A stretch of 49,014 nucleotides of DNA, taken from contig JOHN01000058.1 of assembly GCA_000719695.1 (NCBI GenBank), positions 1-49,014 of the forward strand, written 5' to 3'. The notes under the pieces are model-generated. The model was not told the DNA's origin. It ran no database searches and saw only the letters and a list, made by a program, of their open reading frames with translations. Below, one piece after another: positions 22,938 to 32,273 of the stretch (position 1 is its first letter; every line of letters begins with the position of its first letter). The position numbers and the translations under genes were made by a program. Origin of the DNA: Streptomyces sp. NRRL F-6131 (lineage in GTDB: Bacteria; Actinomycetota; Actinomycetes; Streptomycetales; Streptomycetaceae).

Positions 22938-22967
22938 CGGCCCCCCGGAGCACGCTCCGAGGGGCCG
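22938..22967. terminator. Bidirectional hairpin between convergent genes
   Basis: A 14-bp stem with one mismatch (22938-22951 with 22954-22967), between the stops of the plus-strand secreted protein (22863) and the minus-strand protease (23000). Confidence 0.65.
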
Positions 22968-22999
22968 ATCCAGCATCGGCGAGCCGACGTGACCGAAGG

Positions 23000-24550
23000 T
23001 CAGCTGGTCGCGATGGAGGTGTCGTCGATCACGAAGCTGGTCTGCAGCGAGGAGTCCTCGGTGCCGGTGAACTTGACGGTGACCGACTGGCCCGCGTAGG
23101 CCGACAGGTCGAAGGTCCGCAGCTGGTAGCCGGCGGCGGCGTCGGCGTTGGAGTAGGTCTTCAGCGTGGTGCCGTTGACCTGGACCGTCAGCTTGTCGTA
23201 CGCCGTCGAACCGGACTCACCGGTGTCGATGTGCAGGTAGAAGCCGAGGGTGGCCTTGCAGCCGGTGGGGATGGTCACTGCCTGGGACAGCGTGTCGGTG
23301 TGGGTGGAGCCGTAGCCGTTCAGCCAGGACTTCCAGGTGCCACCGTGCGGGGCCTGCGAGGCCGACTTGTCGACCACGCCGCTGGACGCGGTCCACGGCG
23401 CGGCCGTGCCCGTCTCGAAGCCCGCGTTGCCGAGCAGCTGCGCCGGCGTGCAGGTGCCGCCACCGCCGCCGGTGACCGTCCAGGTGAAGCCGGCGGAGCC
23501 GGTCCGGCCCGCCGCGTCCTTGGCGGTCACGGTGACGTTGGAGGTGCCCGCCGTGCTCGCGGTGCCGCTGATGACGCCGGTGGAGGCGTTGATCGACAGA
23601 CCGGCCGGCAGGCCGGTGGCCGAGTAGGTGTACGGGGTCGAGCCGCCGCTCGCTTGGATCTGGAGGTTCGCCGAACCGCCCACCGCGGTCGACTGGTTGC
23701 CCGGGTTGGCGACCGAGACGGAGCCGCTGCCCGCGGGCTTCGTCAGCAGGCAGCCGCTGACGTTGAGGTCGATGACCCGGCCGTTGCCCAGGCAGGTGGT
23801 GAACCAGTAGGTCTCCTGGCCGTAGCTCTGGCCCTTGTGCGCGCTGGTGGTGCCGTCGGCGGCCACCTCGCAGGGGTTGTCGAGCGTGCACATCTCACCG
23901 TTGTCGCTGCCGGTGTTGTTGATGCCGACGACCTTCTTGGTGGCGGCGTCGACGATCGGCGAACCGGACGTGCCGTGCGTGGTGTTGCAGCCGGAGCTGT
24001 ACCGGATCGAGTCGCGCCAGCTCCACTGGTCCTCGCGCAGGTCGACGAAGCCGTTGACGGAGCAGTTCCAGGTCTGCTTCCAGTACGACGACGGTATGAA
24101 CATCGCCGAGCCGTCGACCGGGTGGGTGTCGCTGATGGTCAGCGCCGTGGCACCGAACTTGGAGGTGATCGACCCGAAGGTGTCGGTGAGCTGGTACAGC
24201 GCGACGTCCGTGCCGGTCATCGTCGCGTACAGCACCTTGTCGGCCTGCACGGTGCCGAGCGAGCCGCCCGAGGCGTTGAGCAGGGTGCCGCTGCGGCTGG
24301 CGGACTGGTTCTGGATGACCTGGCCGGCGGACGGCATGCTCGGCAGGCAGTGGCCGTTGGTGAGCATGAGGGCCCGGTCGGCGTCGACCGACGAGGGGTA
24401 ACGCACCAGCGAGGCGGAGCAGTTGCTCAGCGCGATGGTGGACGTCAGGTCACCGGCCTGCACCGCCTGCGCGGGCGCGACTGCCACGGAGGTGAGGACC
24501 CCGGCAATGACAGCGCTCGCGGCGGACGCGGCGGCAAGTCTCTTGAACAT
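23000..24550 (-). CDS. Secreted trypsin-like serine protease with Ig-like and C-terminal binding domains
   Basis: A 516-residue protein from ATG 24550 (AAGGAGA upstream). Signal peptide 1-29 ends APAQA. The S1 chymotrypsin-like catalytic domain shows His in MLTNGHC, Asp in GTDVALYQL and Ser in TTHGTSGSPIV. After CLLTKPAGSGS, a putative-Ig (He_PIG-like) domain follows at about 290-375 (GGSTPYTYSATGLPAGLSINASTGVISGTA). A Gly/Thr linker leads to a C-terminal beta-sandwich of about 125 residues (NAGFETGTAAPWTASSG to FVIDDTSIATS), typical of carbohydrate- or surface-binding modules in exported actinobacterial proteases. It is exported and probably degrades extracellular protein. Confidence 0.88.
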   Translation of the reverse strand: MFKRLAAASAASAVIAGVLTSVAVAPAQAVQAGDLTSTIALSNCSASLVRYPSSVDADRALMLTNGHCLPSMPSAGQVIQNQSASRSGTLLNASGGSLGTVQADKVLYATMTGTDVALYQLTDTFGSITSKFGATALTISDTHPVDGSAMFIPSSYWKQTWNCSVNGFVDLREDQWSWRDSIRYSSGCNTTHGTSGSPIVDAATKKVVGINNTGSDNGEMCTLDNPCEVAADGTTSAHKGQSYGQETYWFTTCLGNGRVIDLNVSGCLLTKPAGSGSVSVANPGNQSTAVGGSANLQIQASGGSTPYTYSATGLPAGLSINASTGVISGTASTAGTSNVTVTAKDAAGRTGSAGFTWTVTGGGGGTCTPAQLLGNAGFETGTAAPWTASSGVVDKSASQAPHGGTWKSWLNGYGSTHTDTLSQAVTIPTGCKATLGFYLHIDTGESGSTAYDKLTVQVNGTTLKTYSNADAAAGYQLRTFDLSAYAGQSVTVKFTGTEDSSLQTSFVIDDTSIATS

Positions 24551-24817
24551 GGCTCTCCTTGTGGGGGATGCGGGGCGTACGACCGGTTGCGGACGCCCGC
24601 GCCGCACGAAAGTGCCATGGTCACTTCAATCGGTCAACCGATCGAGCAGAAGTCACCTGAGCGAATCCACCCGAGTGGGCATCAACCGTCTTCGGGGACG
24701 AGGGGCCGAATGCGCACCGGACGGCGTGATGTGCCGGATCCGGAACGGGCCAGCGGCACCCCCCGGGCCCGAACGCGGCGGCACCGCCGGGGCCCGATCG
24801 TCGCTGCGGGGCGACCG

Positions 24818-25627
24818 TCAGCGGAGGTCGAGGACGGGGCGGGTGGAGAGGCAGTCGACGAGGTCCTCGCCGTCCTCGCCGTAGATGAACTCCGCGAGGT
24901 CGGGGTGACGGTTGGCGGTGGCGAGCGGGAGCCAGGCCAGGACGGTGCCGTAGCCGCCGCAGACGGACTCGCCGCCGTCGCCGCCGTGGATCAGGCCGGG
25001 CTCGCTGGTGATCTCGGAGCGGTAGGTGTCGTGGGCGATGCGCAGGCCGAAGGCGTTGGGACGGGCGTGCGGGCCGGTGTCGTCGCCGTAGGGGAGGCGG
25101 TCGAGCGGGCACTCGTCGCCCCAGCGGAACAGGGTGCGCGCGCCGGCCCCGCAGGCGTGCTCCCATTCGTCGGGCGTCGGCAGTCGCAGGCCCTCGCGGG
25201 CGAGGACGGCCGGCATGTCGGCGGGTGCCTCCTCGATCGGCTCGTCCTCGACGGCCATGAGCAGGGTCGGCACGGTGACGGTGCGGCGCGGGCTGAGCAC
25301 CCGGGCGAGGTGGGCGTGGAGGTCCTCGTCGCCGAAGCCCTGACTGGCGCTCTCCTCCCGGTAGCAGGCGAGGAGTTCGGCGGACGGCTGCCAGCCCGCG
25401 ACGTCGAAGCCGACGGTGACCCGCCCGCCCGGTATCAGCGCGAACATCCGCCCGCCCCGCTCCACGAGGACCCGGTGCAGCGGCGCGCCCAGGTGCTCGA
25501 CCGCCTCGACGCGGTCGAGCCGCCCGCCCGCGGTGTCGGCGACCTGGGCGGCGATGCGCGTGGCGGCGGCCAGGTCGAGCCGACGCCAGGCGGCGAAGGT
25601 GAGGGTGGCGAGCGGTTCCGGAGCCAT
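24818..25627 (-). CDS. FGE/SUMF1-like fold protein, divergent
   Basis: A 269-residue protein from ATG 25627. The middle to C-terminal part contains RLPTPDEWEHACGAGARTLFRWGDECP, the signature segment of formylglycine-generating enzyme/EgtB/PvdO-like sulfatase-modifying domains, then ARPNAFGLRIAHDTYRSEI. The N-terminal 120 residues are unrecognised. The Cys pair of active bacterial FGE is not clearly present, so catalysis is uncertain and a structural or binding role is possible. It sits alone between minus-strand genes. Confidence 0.6.
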   Translation of the reverse strand: MAPEPLATLTFAAWRRLDLAAATRIAAQVADTAGGRLDRVEAVEHLGAPLHRVLVERGGRMFALIPGGRVTVGFDVAGWQPSAELLACYREESASQGFGDEDLHAHLARVLSPRRTVTVPTLLMAVEDEPIEEAPADMPAVLAREGLRLPTPDEWEHACGAGARTLFRWGDECPLDRLPYGDDTGPHARPNAFGLRIAHDTYRSEITSEPGLIHGGDGGESVCGGYGTVLAWLPLATANRHPDLAEFIYGEDGEDLVDCLSTRPVLDLR

Positions 25628-25732
25628 GACGGGAGTGTGGCACGGGCCACTGACAATTGACCGGGAGTGGACGGCGCCCGGGGCGGCAGGTGCCCCGGGC
25701 CCGCCGCACGGGCCCGGCCGGGTGCCGGGGGG

Positions 25733-26974
25733 TCAGCCGAAGTCGGGGATCGGGTGGTCCGGGGCGAGGGCGGCGGCGATGCGCTGGGCGATCGTGTGGG
25801 CGCTGTGACCGCTGGGGGCGTCCGGGCCGTCGGTGGTGGAGACGGCGATGGCCAGGTGCTCGCACGGGAGGTAGTCCTGGGAGGCGGAGTAGCCGAAGAA
25901 CAGCGGGTGCTGGGAGATCCAGTCGTCCAGCACCAGCAGGCCCATCCCGTAGTGGGTGGCCTCGGTCTGCGGGATGCAGACCTTCTCCGGGCACTTCTCG
26001 GTCGGCTTGCCGAGGCCCACCGTTCCCGGGTTCAGCAGCTCGCGGTAGCCGGCCGGGGAGAGCAGTTCGCCCGAGCCGATGCCGACGGCGGAGCGGGCCA
26101 GGTCGCAGATGTCGGTGGTCTGCACGGCGCCGGGGGCGGTGGTCCACGAGGGGTTCCAGAAGGTGGACTCCTCGTACCGGCCGCGGTCGGAGGTGAAGGC
26201 GTGCAGGACCGGGGTCGGGATGTCGGGGGTGAAGCTGTTGGCGGTCTCGTGCAGGCCGAGCGGGCCCAACACCTCCCGCTGGAGCAAGTGGTCCAGCCGG
26301 GTGCCGGTGATCTTCTCCAGAGCGGCCCCGAGCAGGACGAAGTTGGCGTGCGAGTAGCTCCAGTTGGTGCCCGGCTCGTACCAGGGGTCCTGACCGGTCG
26401 AGACGCCCACCAGCTCCTCGGGCGTCCACTGGCGGAACGGGTCGGCGTAGACGGTCTCGCCGAAGCCGGGGCTGGTGACGTAGTCGACCAGCCCGGTGGT
26501 GGAGGAGCCGAGCATCCGCAGGGTGATCCGGTCGCCGTCCCGGAGGTCGGGCAGCCAGCGCGAGACCGGCTCGTCGAGGCCGACGACGCCCTCGTCCACC
26601 AGGCGCAGCAGGGCCGTCCCCAGGTAGCTGATGGCGATGTTGCCGTTCCGGAAGTGCATGTCGGGCCGGGCCGGCACGCCGGTCATCGACTCGCCGAGCG
26701 CGGTGGTGAGGAGCTCGTGGCCGTCGGCGGTGACCCTCACGATCACCGACTCGAGGCCCATCTCCGCCTTGGCCCGCTCGGCGATCCGCAGCACGTCGAG
26801 CGCCGGGCCGTCGGTGGGCGGCGGGGAGGCGACGCAGGGCCGCCGGTGCTCGGGGGCGGCCCCGGCGCCCGGGACGTCGCCGGCGGCGGGGGCCGGGACG
26901 GTCAGGGCGACGAGCACGGAGACGGCGGTGACGGTGGCGAGGCGCAGCAGGGCGCTCCTGCGGGAGGGTCTCAT
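25733..26974 (-). CDS. Beta-lactamase-fold serine hydrolase-like protein lacking SxxK
   Basis: A 413-residue exported protein from ATG 26974, with a signal peptide (SALLRLATVTAVSVLVALTVPAPAAG). The overall alignment is to class C beta-lactamase/D-Ala-D-Ala carboxypeptidase-like hydrolases: VPARPDMHFRNGNIAISYLGTALLRLVDEG, DGDRITLRMLGSSTTGL, WYEPGTNWSYSHANFVLLGAAL and LGPLGLHETANSF. In this family the first segment should read FRxGSxTK; here it is FRNGNIAIS, so nucleophile Ser and Lys are both absent, and the YxN motif reads YSH. It is probably a non-catalytic relative, perhaps peptidoglycan-binding. Two pairs of cysteines may stabilise it outside the cell. Confidence 0.8.
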   Translation of the reverse strand: MRPSRRSALLRLATVTAVSVLVALTVPAPAAGDVPGAGAAPEHRRPCVASPPPTDGPALDVLRIAERAKAEMGLESVIVRVTADGHELLTTALGESMTGVPARPDMHFRNGNIAISYLGTALLRLVDEGVVGLDEPVSRWLPDLRDGDRITLRMLGSSTTGLVDYVTSPGFGETVYADPFRQWTPEELVGVSTGQDPWYEPGTNWSYSHANFVLLGAALEKITGTRLDHLLQREVLGPLGLHETANSFTPDIPTPVLHAFTSDRGRYEESTFWNPSWTTAPGAVQTTDICDLARSAVGIGSGELLSPAGYRELLNPGTVGLGKPTEKCPEKVCIPQTEATHYGMGLLVLDDWISQHPLFFGYSASQDYLPCEHLAIAVSTTDGPDAPSGHSAHTIAQRIAAALAPDHPIPDFG

Positions 26975-27196
26975 GCCCGCAGTATCGGCGGGCCGGGCCC
27001 GCGCACCCGGCCCGCCGACGGCCGACCCGCGCGAACGTCACCCGTCGGGCCCGACCCGGGGCGCGGACGCACGGCACAGAGCACGCAGCGCCCGAAGGCG
27101 CGGACGCGCGGAAGCGCCGCCGGTCGGCTCCGACCTGCGACGCTTCCCCGAGCGAGCCGAGCGGGCCGGACGGCCGGGTGGCCGGACGGCGGCGCG

Positions 27197-28162
27197 CTAC
27201 GGCTGCGGGAAGTTCTCCTCGTCCACGTCGCTCGTCTTCGCGTTGCCGCCGACCTTCGCGGTCAGCGTGATCGACCAGATCGAGTACGTCCGGCCGGTCT
27301 CGAAGGCCATCGTCTCGTCGAACTTCGTGTAGCTGCAGTCCTGGGTGAACATCTTCAGCGCCGGGTCCCAGTCGATGCCGTCCGAGAAGAACACGTCGTA
27401 GGTGCCGTCCTCGACGCCCTTGATCGACGCCTTCTTCCCCTTCCCGACGTACAGGGAGTAGGAGGACTTGCCGCTCTTGGAGAGCGAGACGACGGAGTCG
27501 GTGCTGCCCTCCGTGTTGTCGATGTTCAGCTCGCCCTCGCCGCGCAGCCGGCCCTTGGTGACGAAGGTCCCGTTGTCGAGCGAACGGGTCTGCGGCGCCG
27601 GGGTCTGCGGAACGGTGAAGTTGGTGGTGTAGCCGGCGGCGGTCATCTCGGCGAGGGCGGCGGGGATGGCCTTGAGCCCCTCGGAGACGCCGACCTGGGC
27701 GAAGGCGGACCCGGTGGTGCAGTAGGTCTTCGCCTTGATGTCGGTGCGGATCTTGGTCAGGTCGGTGGCGAGCTGCGAGAGCGCCGTCACCAACTGACGC
27801 TTCGTGGTGCCGACGGCGGCCGGTGTGGCGCTCAGGCCGAGGCCGCTGCTGGCGGAGTTGGCGGCGGTGGCCGCCTCCTGGAGGCCGGCCATGAAGTTGG
27901 TCAGGTCGGCGGCCGGGTTGATCTTGCCCAGTGCGGTGCTGACCGGGTCGACGTAGCCGGCCAGGACGGGCCCGTACGGCGTCGGCGTCGGGGTGGGTGT
28001 CGGCGTGGGGGTCGGAGCGGGCAGCGCGCTGAAGGCGTCCGACGGGCTGGTCGCCGCCGAACCGCCGGAGGTGCCGCTCGATCCGCCGGTGCCGCCACTT
28101 GAACAGGCCGCCAGCAGCAGGGCGGTCCCCACCGCCGTGCCGACCTTGGTGAAGGACTTCAT
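27197..28162 (-). CDS. Lipoprotein with PT-repeat linker, unknown function
   Basis: A 321-residue protein from ATG 28162 with GGGGGAG upstream. Lipobox LLLAACSS puts the modified Cys at about residue 20. A Gly/Ser-rich stretch and a (Pro-Thr)n linker (about 49-63) follow, then a helical region (about 70-165) and a beta-rich C-terminal domain (SLDNGTFVTKGRLRGEGELNIDN to TYSIWSITLTAKVGG). It is probably anchored in the outer leaflet of the membrane, with the linker spanning the wall. It is divergent from an esterase gene. Family not recognised. Confidence 0.75.
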   Translation of the reverse strand: MKSFTKVGTAVGTALLLAACSSGGTGGSSGTSGGSAATSPSDAFSALPAPTPTPTPTPTPTPYGPVLAGYVDPVSTALGKINPAADLTNFMAGLQEAATAANSASSGLGLSATPAAVGTTKRQLVTALSQLATDLTKIRTDIKAKTYCTTGSAFAQVGVSEGLKAIPAALAEMTAAGYTTNFTVPQTPAPQTRSLDNGTFVTKGRLRGEGELNIDNTEGSTDSVVSLSKSGKSSYSLYVGKGKKASIKGVEDGTYDVFFSDGIDWDPALKMFTQDCSYTKFDETMAFETGRTYSIWSITLTAKVGGNAKTSDVDEENFPQP

Positions 28163-28347
28163 GCCACTCCCCCGGATGTTCTCTCGGTGCTCTCTCATGC
28201 ACACTCCGTGCAATCTGCTCGTCCCCGCCGACATGATCCCGATACGGCAAGACACGGTCAACAGGGCGTACTTGCAGCGCGTCGAAGCGTATATGGAGCG
28301 CATAAGGGGCGCACAGCCAGGCCCACCCGGTCAACTACGATCGGTGG

Positions 28348-29472
28348 GTGCTCAGCCTCACGGGACTCCCCCTCCAGATCATCGCCGCCGTCGTCGCGAT
28401 CGGCGTCTTCGCCGCCACGATGTGGCTCTGGCCGCGGTTCGGCGGACGCGGATGGAAGGCCTGGACCGGGCGGCTCGGCGCGTTCCTCGCCACCCAGCTC
28501 GCGGTGCTCGTCGCGATGGGGCTGATCGCCAACGGCTACTTCGGGTTCTACAGCTCCTGGAGCGACCTGCTCGGCACCAACGGCAAGCCCGGCACGGTCG
28601 TCGACCACCAGCCGAACGCGGCCGCCACCCTCTCCGTCACCGCGGAGAAGAACATGTACTCGGCGCAGGGCTCGGCCCGCGACCGCTCCGGGCTGATCCA
28701 GGAGGTCTCGGTCCGCGGGGCGCGGAGCGGTCTGAGCAGCGACGCGTTCGTCTACCTCCCGCCGCAGTACTTCCAGCCGGAGTACGAGCAGCGCAAGTTC
28801 CCGATGGCCCTGGTGCTGGCCGGCTACCCGGGCTCGGCGGAGAAGCTGATCACGCTGATGCAGTACCCGGCGTCCACCCTCACCGCCATCGAGGAGAAGA
28901 AGCTGCCGCCGACCGTCCTGGTGCTGATGCGCCCGACCCTGGTCGGCAACCGCGACACCGAGTGCATGGACGTCCCCGGCGGGCCCCAGGTCGAGACCTT
29001 CTTCACCAGCGACCTGCCCACGGCGCTCGCCTCCGGTTACCGGATCGGCACCGACCCGGCCAACCGCGCCGTGATCGGCAACTCCACCGGCGGCTACTGC
29101 GCCCTCAAGTTCGCGCTCCGCAAGCCGGACGCGTACCGGGCGGCGATCTCGCTCTCCGGCTACTACACCGCGCCGATCGACGAGACCACCGGCGACCTGT
29201 TCGCGGGCAGCGCCGCGCTGAAGCAGGAGAACGACCTGGTCTGGCGGCTGAAGAACAAGCCCGCCGAGCCGGTCGCACTGCTGCTCGCCACCAGTTACGA
29301 CGAGAACAACTACGAGGGCACCCGGGCCATGGTCGACGCGTTCCGGGCGCCCACCAAGCTCTCCACCATCACCCTCGACACCGGCGGCCACAACTTCCAC
29401 ACCTGGACCAGGGAGATCCCGCCCGCCCTGGAGTGGCTCGGCAAGCACCTGACGATGCCCCAGGCCGCGTAG
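28348..29472 (+). CDS. Membrane-anchored esterase, esterase D/antigen 85-like
   Basis: A 374-residue protein starting at GTG 28348. Two hydrophobic helices open the protein (IIAAVVAIGVFAATMWLW and GAFLATQLAVLVAMGLIANGYF). The exported alpha/beta-hydrolase domain follows, with VYLPPQYFQPEYEQRKFPMALVLAGYPGS, nucleophile elbow GNSTGGYCAL, Asp in TSYDENNYEG and His in DTGGHNFHTW. The family includes mycobacterial antigen 85 mycolyltransferases and esterase D-like enzymes; here acyl transfer or ester cleavage outside the cell is likely. The neighbouring 3' tandem repeat is described separately. Confidence 0.85.
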   Translation: MLSLTGLPLQIIAAVVAIGVFAATMWLWPRFGGRGWKAWTGRLGAFLATQLAVLVAMGLIANGYFGFYSSWSDLLGTNGKPGTVVDHQPNAAATLSVTAEKNMYSAQGSARDRSGLIQEVSVRGARSGLSSDAFVYLPPQYFQPEYEQRKFPMALVLAGYPGSAEKLITLMQYPASTLTAIEEKKLPPTVLVLMRPTLVGNRDTECMDVPGGPQVETFFTSDLPTALASGYRIGTDPANRAVIGNSTGGYCALKFALRKPDAYRAAISLSGYYTAPIDETTGDLFAGSAALKQENDLVWRLKNKPAEPVALLLATSYDENNYEGTRAMVDAFRAPTKLSTITLDTGGHNFHTWTREIPPALEWLGKHLTMPQAA

Positions 29473-29474
29473 GG

Positions 29475-29570
29475 CCCGCTCGTCGGGTCCCGCCCGTCGG
29501 GTCCCGCCCGTCGGATCCTGCCCGTCGGATCCTGCCCGTCGGATCCCGCCTGCCGGCTCCTGCCGGGCGG
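29475..29570. repeat. Tandem 14-bp repeat, about 6.5 copies
   Basis: Units CCCGCCCGTCGGAT and close variants start at 29475, 29489, 29503, 29517, 29531 and 29545, with a partial unit at 29559. They lie between the esterase stop and the glycosyltransferase start. Confidence 0.85.
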
Positions 29571-29653
29571 TCGGCGGCGAGGCGGCGAGGATCACAGGCG
29601 GCTCACACCCGCGTCTCACCCTCCTCTCAGCCGGGCGCCCGAGCGTAGCGCCC

Positions 29654-32167
29654 ATGACCACGACCAGCCTCACCCCACCGGCCGGCGAGCCCTGGCCGGA
29701 GGCCGGGGACTTCCCGCCCCCGCTGCTGCCGCCCGCCTTCGCGCCGGAGGGGACGGCGGCCGAGCGGCCCGCCGAACCTCCGTTGTTCCCGGAGTTCCCG
29801 CTGCCGCCCGTCGGCCCCAAGGGCCCGGCCTCCTGGGCCGGGCGGCTGCGCACCCTGCCGGCCCGGGCCTGGCGCGGCCGCCCGGAGGACCCGCGCTGGG
29901 TGCGGCCCGCCCTGCTCGCCCTGCTGGCCGCCACCGCCGTCCTCTACCTCTGGGGCCTGTCCGCCTCGGGCTGGGCCAACTCCTTCTACTCGGCCGCCGT
30001 CCAGGCCGGCAGCGAGAGCTGGAAGGCCTTCTTCTACGGCTCCTCGGACGCCGGGAACTTCATCACCGTCGACAAGCCGCCGCTCGCCCTGTGGCCGATG
30101 GCGCTCGCGGCGCGGGTCTTCGGGCTCTCCTCCTGGTCGGTGCTGGCCCCGCAGGCGCTGATGGCGGTGGGCACGGTGGCCACGCTGTACGCGACGGTCC
30201 GCCGGCGCTTCTCGCCGCTCGCCGGCCTGCTGGCGGGCGTCGCCCTCGCGCTGACGCCGGTGGCGGCGCTGATGTTCCGCTTCAACAACCCGGACGCGCT
30301 GCTGGTGCTGCTGCTCACACTGGCCGCCTACGGGCTGGTGCGGGCGATCGAGGCGGCGGGCACCCGGTGGCTGGTGTTCACCGGGGTGATGTTCGGTCTG
30401 GCATTCCTCACCAAGACCCTCCAGGCGTTCCTGGTGCTGCCCGCCTTCGTGCTGATCTACCTGGTGGTGGCGCCGACCGGGCCGTGGCGGCGGGTGCGGC
30501 AACTGCTGGCCGGCGGGCTGGCGATGGTGGTCGCGGGCGGCTGGTGGGTCGCGGTCGTCGAGCTGGTGCCGGCGTCGGCGCGGCCGTACATCGGCGGCTC
30601 GCAGGACAACAGCTTCCTCTCCCTCACCTTCGGCTACAACGGCCTCGGCCGGCTCAACGGCAACGAGACCGGCAGCGTCGGCGGCGGCGCCCGCAACCGG
30701 CTCCCGGCCGGGGTCGAGGCCGTCGCCGGCGGCGGCCCCGGGGGCGCGACCGCCGCAGGCCCGCCCGGCGGGATGCGCGGTGGGGGCGGTTGGGGCGAGA
30801 CCGGTCTCACCCGGCTGTTCGACGGCGACATCGGCGGGCAGATCGCCTGGCTGATGCCCGCCGCGCTGATCCTGCTGCTGCTCGGCCTCTGGGCCACCCG
30901 GCGGCACGCCCGGACGGACTCCGCGCGCGCGGCCTTCCTGGTCTGGGGCGGCTGGCTGCTCTGCACCGCGCTGACCTTCAGCTTCATGTCCGGGATCTTC
31001 CACCAGTACTACACGGTGGCGCTGGCCCCGGCGGTCGCCGCGCTGGTCGGCATGGGCGCGGACGGGCTGTGGCGGGCCCGGCACCGGCTGCCGTACGCGG
31101 CGGTGCTGGCGGTGGCGCTGGCGGTGACGGTGGTGTGGGCGTACGTGCTGCTCGGGCGGAGCGCGGACTTCCTGCCGTGGCTGCGCCCGACGGTGCTGGC
31201 CGGCGGGCTGCTCGCGGCGGTGGCGCTACTGGTGGCCGGACCGCTGGGGGCCCGGCTCGCGCGGCGCGCTGTCCCCGCACACCCGGGCGGCGCACGTGCC
31301 GCCGGACGGCGGCTCCCCGGGCGGCTCACCGCCGTGGCGGGACTGGTGGGCGCGGCGGCGGCGCTGGGCGGCCCCGCGGCGTACGCGGTGGAGACGGTCG
31401 ACACCCCGCACCAGGGCTCGATCGTGCTGGCCGGACCGTCGGTCGCGGGCGGCTTCGGCCCGGGCGGCGGCCGGGGCGGCCGGGGCCCGGCCGGCGGCGG
31501 TCCGGGGCTGTGGCTCAACGGCCGGATGGTGACGCCCCCGCAGGGCGGCGGCAAGGACGGCGGCCAGGGCGGGCAGGCCGTCCCGGGCTTCCCGCAGCAG
31601 GACGGCGGCCGGGGCACCCGCCCGAACGGCAACGGCACGCCCGGCGGCGGCCAGGGTGGCCAGGAAGTCCAGGGTGGCCCCGGCGGCCCCGGCGGCATGA
31701 ACGGGCTGCTGAACGGCACCAAGGTGAGCGACGAGGCCGCCTCCCTGCTGAAGCAGGACGCCGACCGGTACCGCTGGGCCGCCGCCACCTCCGGCTCGCA
31801 GAACGCCGCCAGCTACCAACTGGCCTCCGGCGTCCCGGTGATGGCCCTCGGCGGCTTCAACAGCAGCGACCCCTCGCTCAGCCTGGGCGCCTTCCAGCAG
31901 TACGTGAAGGAGGGCAAGGTGCACTGGTTCCTCGGCGGCGGCTCGCGCCGCACGGTCGGCGGCGAGACGGACGGCGGCGCGACGGACGGCGCGAACGGGG
32001 TGAACGGCGCGAACGGGACGAACCCCGCCGTCGTCGTGGTCGGCCCGGGCGGCGGCTCCGCCGACTCCCAGACGGCCCAGATCGAGGAGTGGGTGGCGAG
32101 TCACTACACCGCCCGGACGGTCGGCGGGGCGACCTTCTACGACCTCACCCAGCCGCCCACCTCCTGA
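29654..32167 (+). CDS. GT39-family (ArnT/PMT-like) polyprenyl-sugar transferase
   Basis: An 837-residue integral membrane protein from ATG 29654. A Pro-rich cytoplasmic N-terminus (about 80 residues) precedes roughly ten to twelve transmembrane helices. The hallmark loop is SSDAGNFITVDKPPLALWPMA with the acidic catalytic region, then FRFNNPDALLVLLL and FLTKTLQAFLVLPAF. A Gly/Ala-rich loop interrupts the helices at about 345-385. The last 270 residues form an extracellular domain with a long Gly/Gln/Asn-rich stretch (about 595-690) and a terminal soluble module (DRYRWAAATSGSQNAASYQ to GGATFYDLTQP). It transfers a sugar from a polyprenyl-phosphate donor to an exported acceptor or lipid. Confidence 0.88.
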   Translation: MTTTSLTPPAGEPWPEAGDFPPPLLPPAFAPEGTAAERPAEPPLFPEFPLPPVGPKGPASWAGRLRTLPARAWRGRPEDPRWVRPALLALLAATAVLYLWGLSASGWANSFYSAAVQAGSESWKAFFYGSSDAGNFITVDKPPLALWPMALAARVFGLSSWSVLAPQALMAVGTVATLYATVRRRFSPLAGLLAGVALALTPVAALMFRFNNPDALLVLLLTLAAYGLVRAIEAAGTRWLVFTGVMFGLAFLTKTLQAFLVLPAFVLIYLVVAPTGPWRRVRQLLAGGLAMVVAGGWWVAVVELVPASARPYIGGSQDNSFLSLTFGYNGLGRLNGNETGSVGGGARNRLPAGVEAVAGGGPGGATAAGPPGGMRGGGGWGETGLTRLFDGDIGGQIAWLMPAALILLLLGLWATRRHARTDSARAAFLVWGGWLLCTALTFSFMSGIFHQYYTVALAPAVAALVGMGADGLWRARHRLPYAAVLAVALAVTVVWAYVLLGRSADFLPWLRPTVLAGGLLAAVALLVAGPLGARLARRAVPAHPGGARAAGRRLPGRLTAVAGLVGAAAALGGPAAYAVETVDTPHQGSIVLAGPSVAGGFGPGGGRGGRGPAGGGPGLWLNGRMVTPPQGGGKDGGQGGQAVPGFPQQDGGRGTRPNGNGTPGGGQGGQEVQGGPGGPGGMNGLLNGTKVSDEAASLLKQDADRYRWAAATSGSQNAASYQLASGVPVMALGGFNSSDPSLSLGAFQQYVKEGKVHWFLGGGSRRTVGGETDGGATDGANGVNGANGTNPAVVVVGPGGGSADSQTAQIEEWVASHYTARTVGGATFYDLTQPPTS

Positions 32168-32187
32168 CCCGGCGGCACCTGGCGGCA

Positions 32188-32234
32188 CCCCACGGCGGGG
32201 CGCACCACGGCGAACACCCGTGGCGCGCCCCGCC
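32188..32234. repeat. 47-bp direct repeat, copy 1
   Basis: Matches 33910-33956 with one difference. The two copies flank peptidase gene A at a 1722-bp offset and mark the edge of a tandem gene duplication. Confidence 0.85.
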
Positions 32235-32273
32235 ACGTCCGTCCGCCGCCCGCCGCCCGCTACCCGCCGCCCG

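Noticed and set aside
24621..28334. A 1237-codon open frame on the minus strand
   Set aside because: It overlaps three well-supported genes in another frame and has the Arg/Pro/Gly composition of a high-GC shadow frame.
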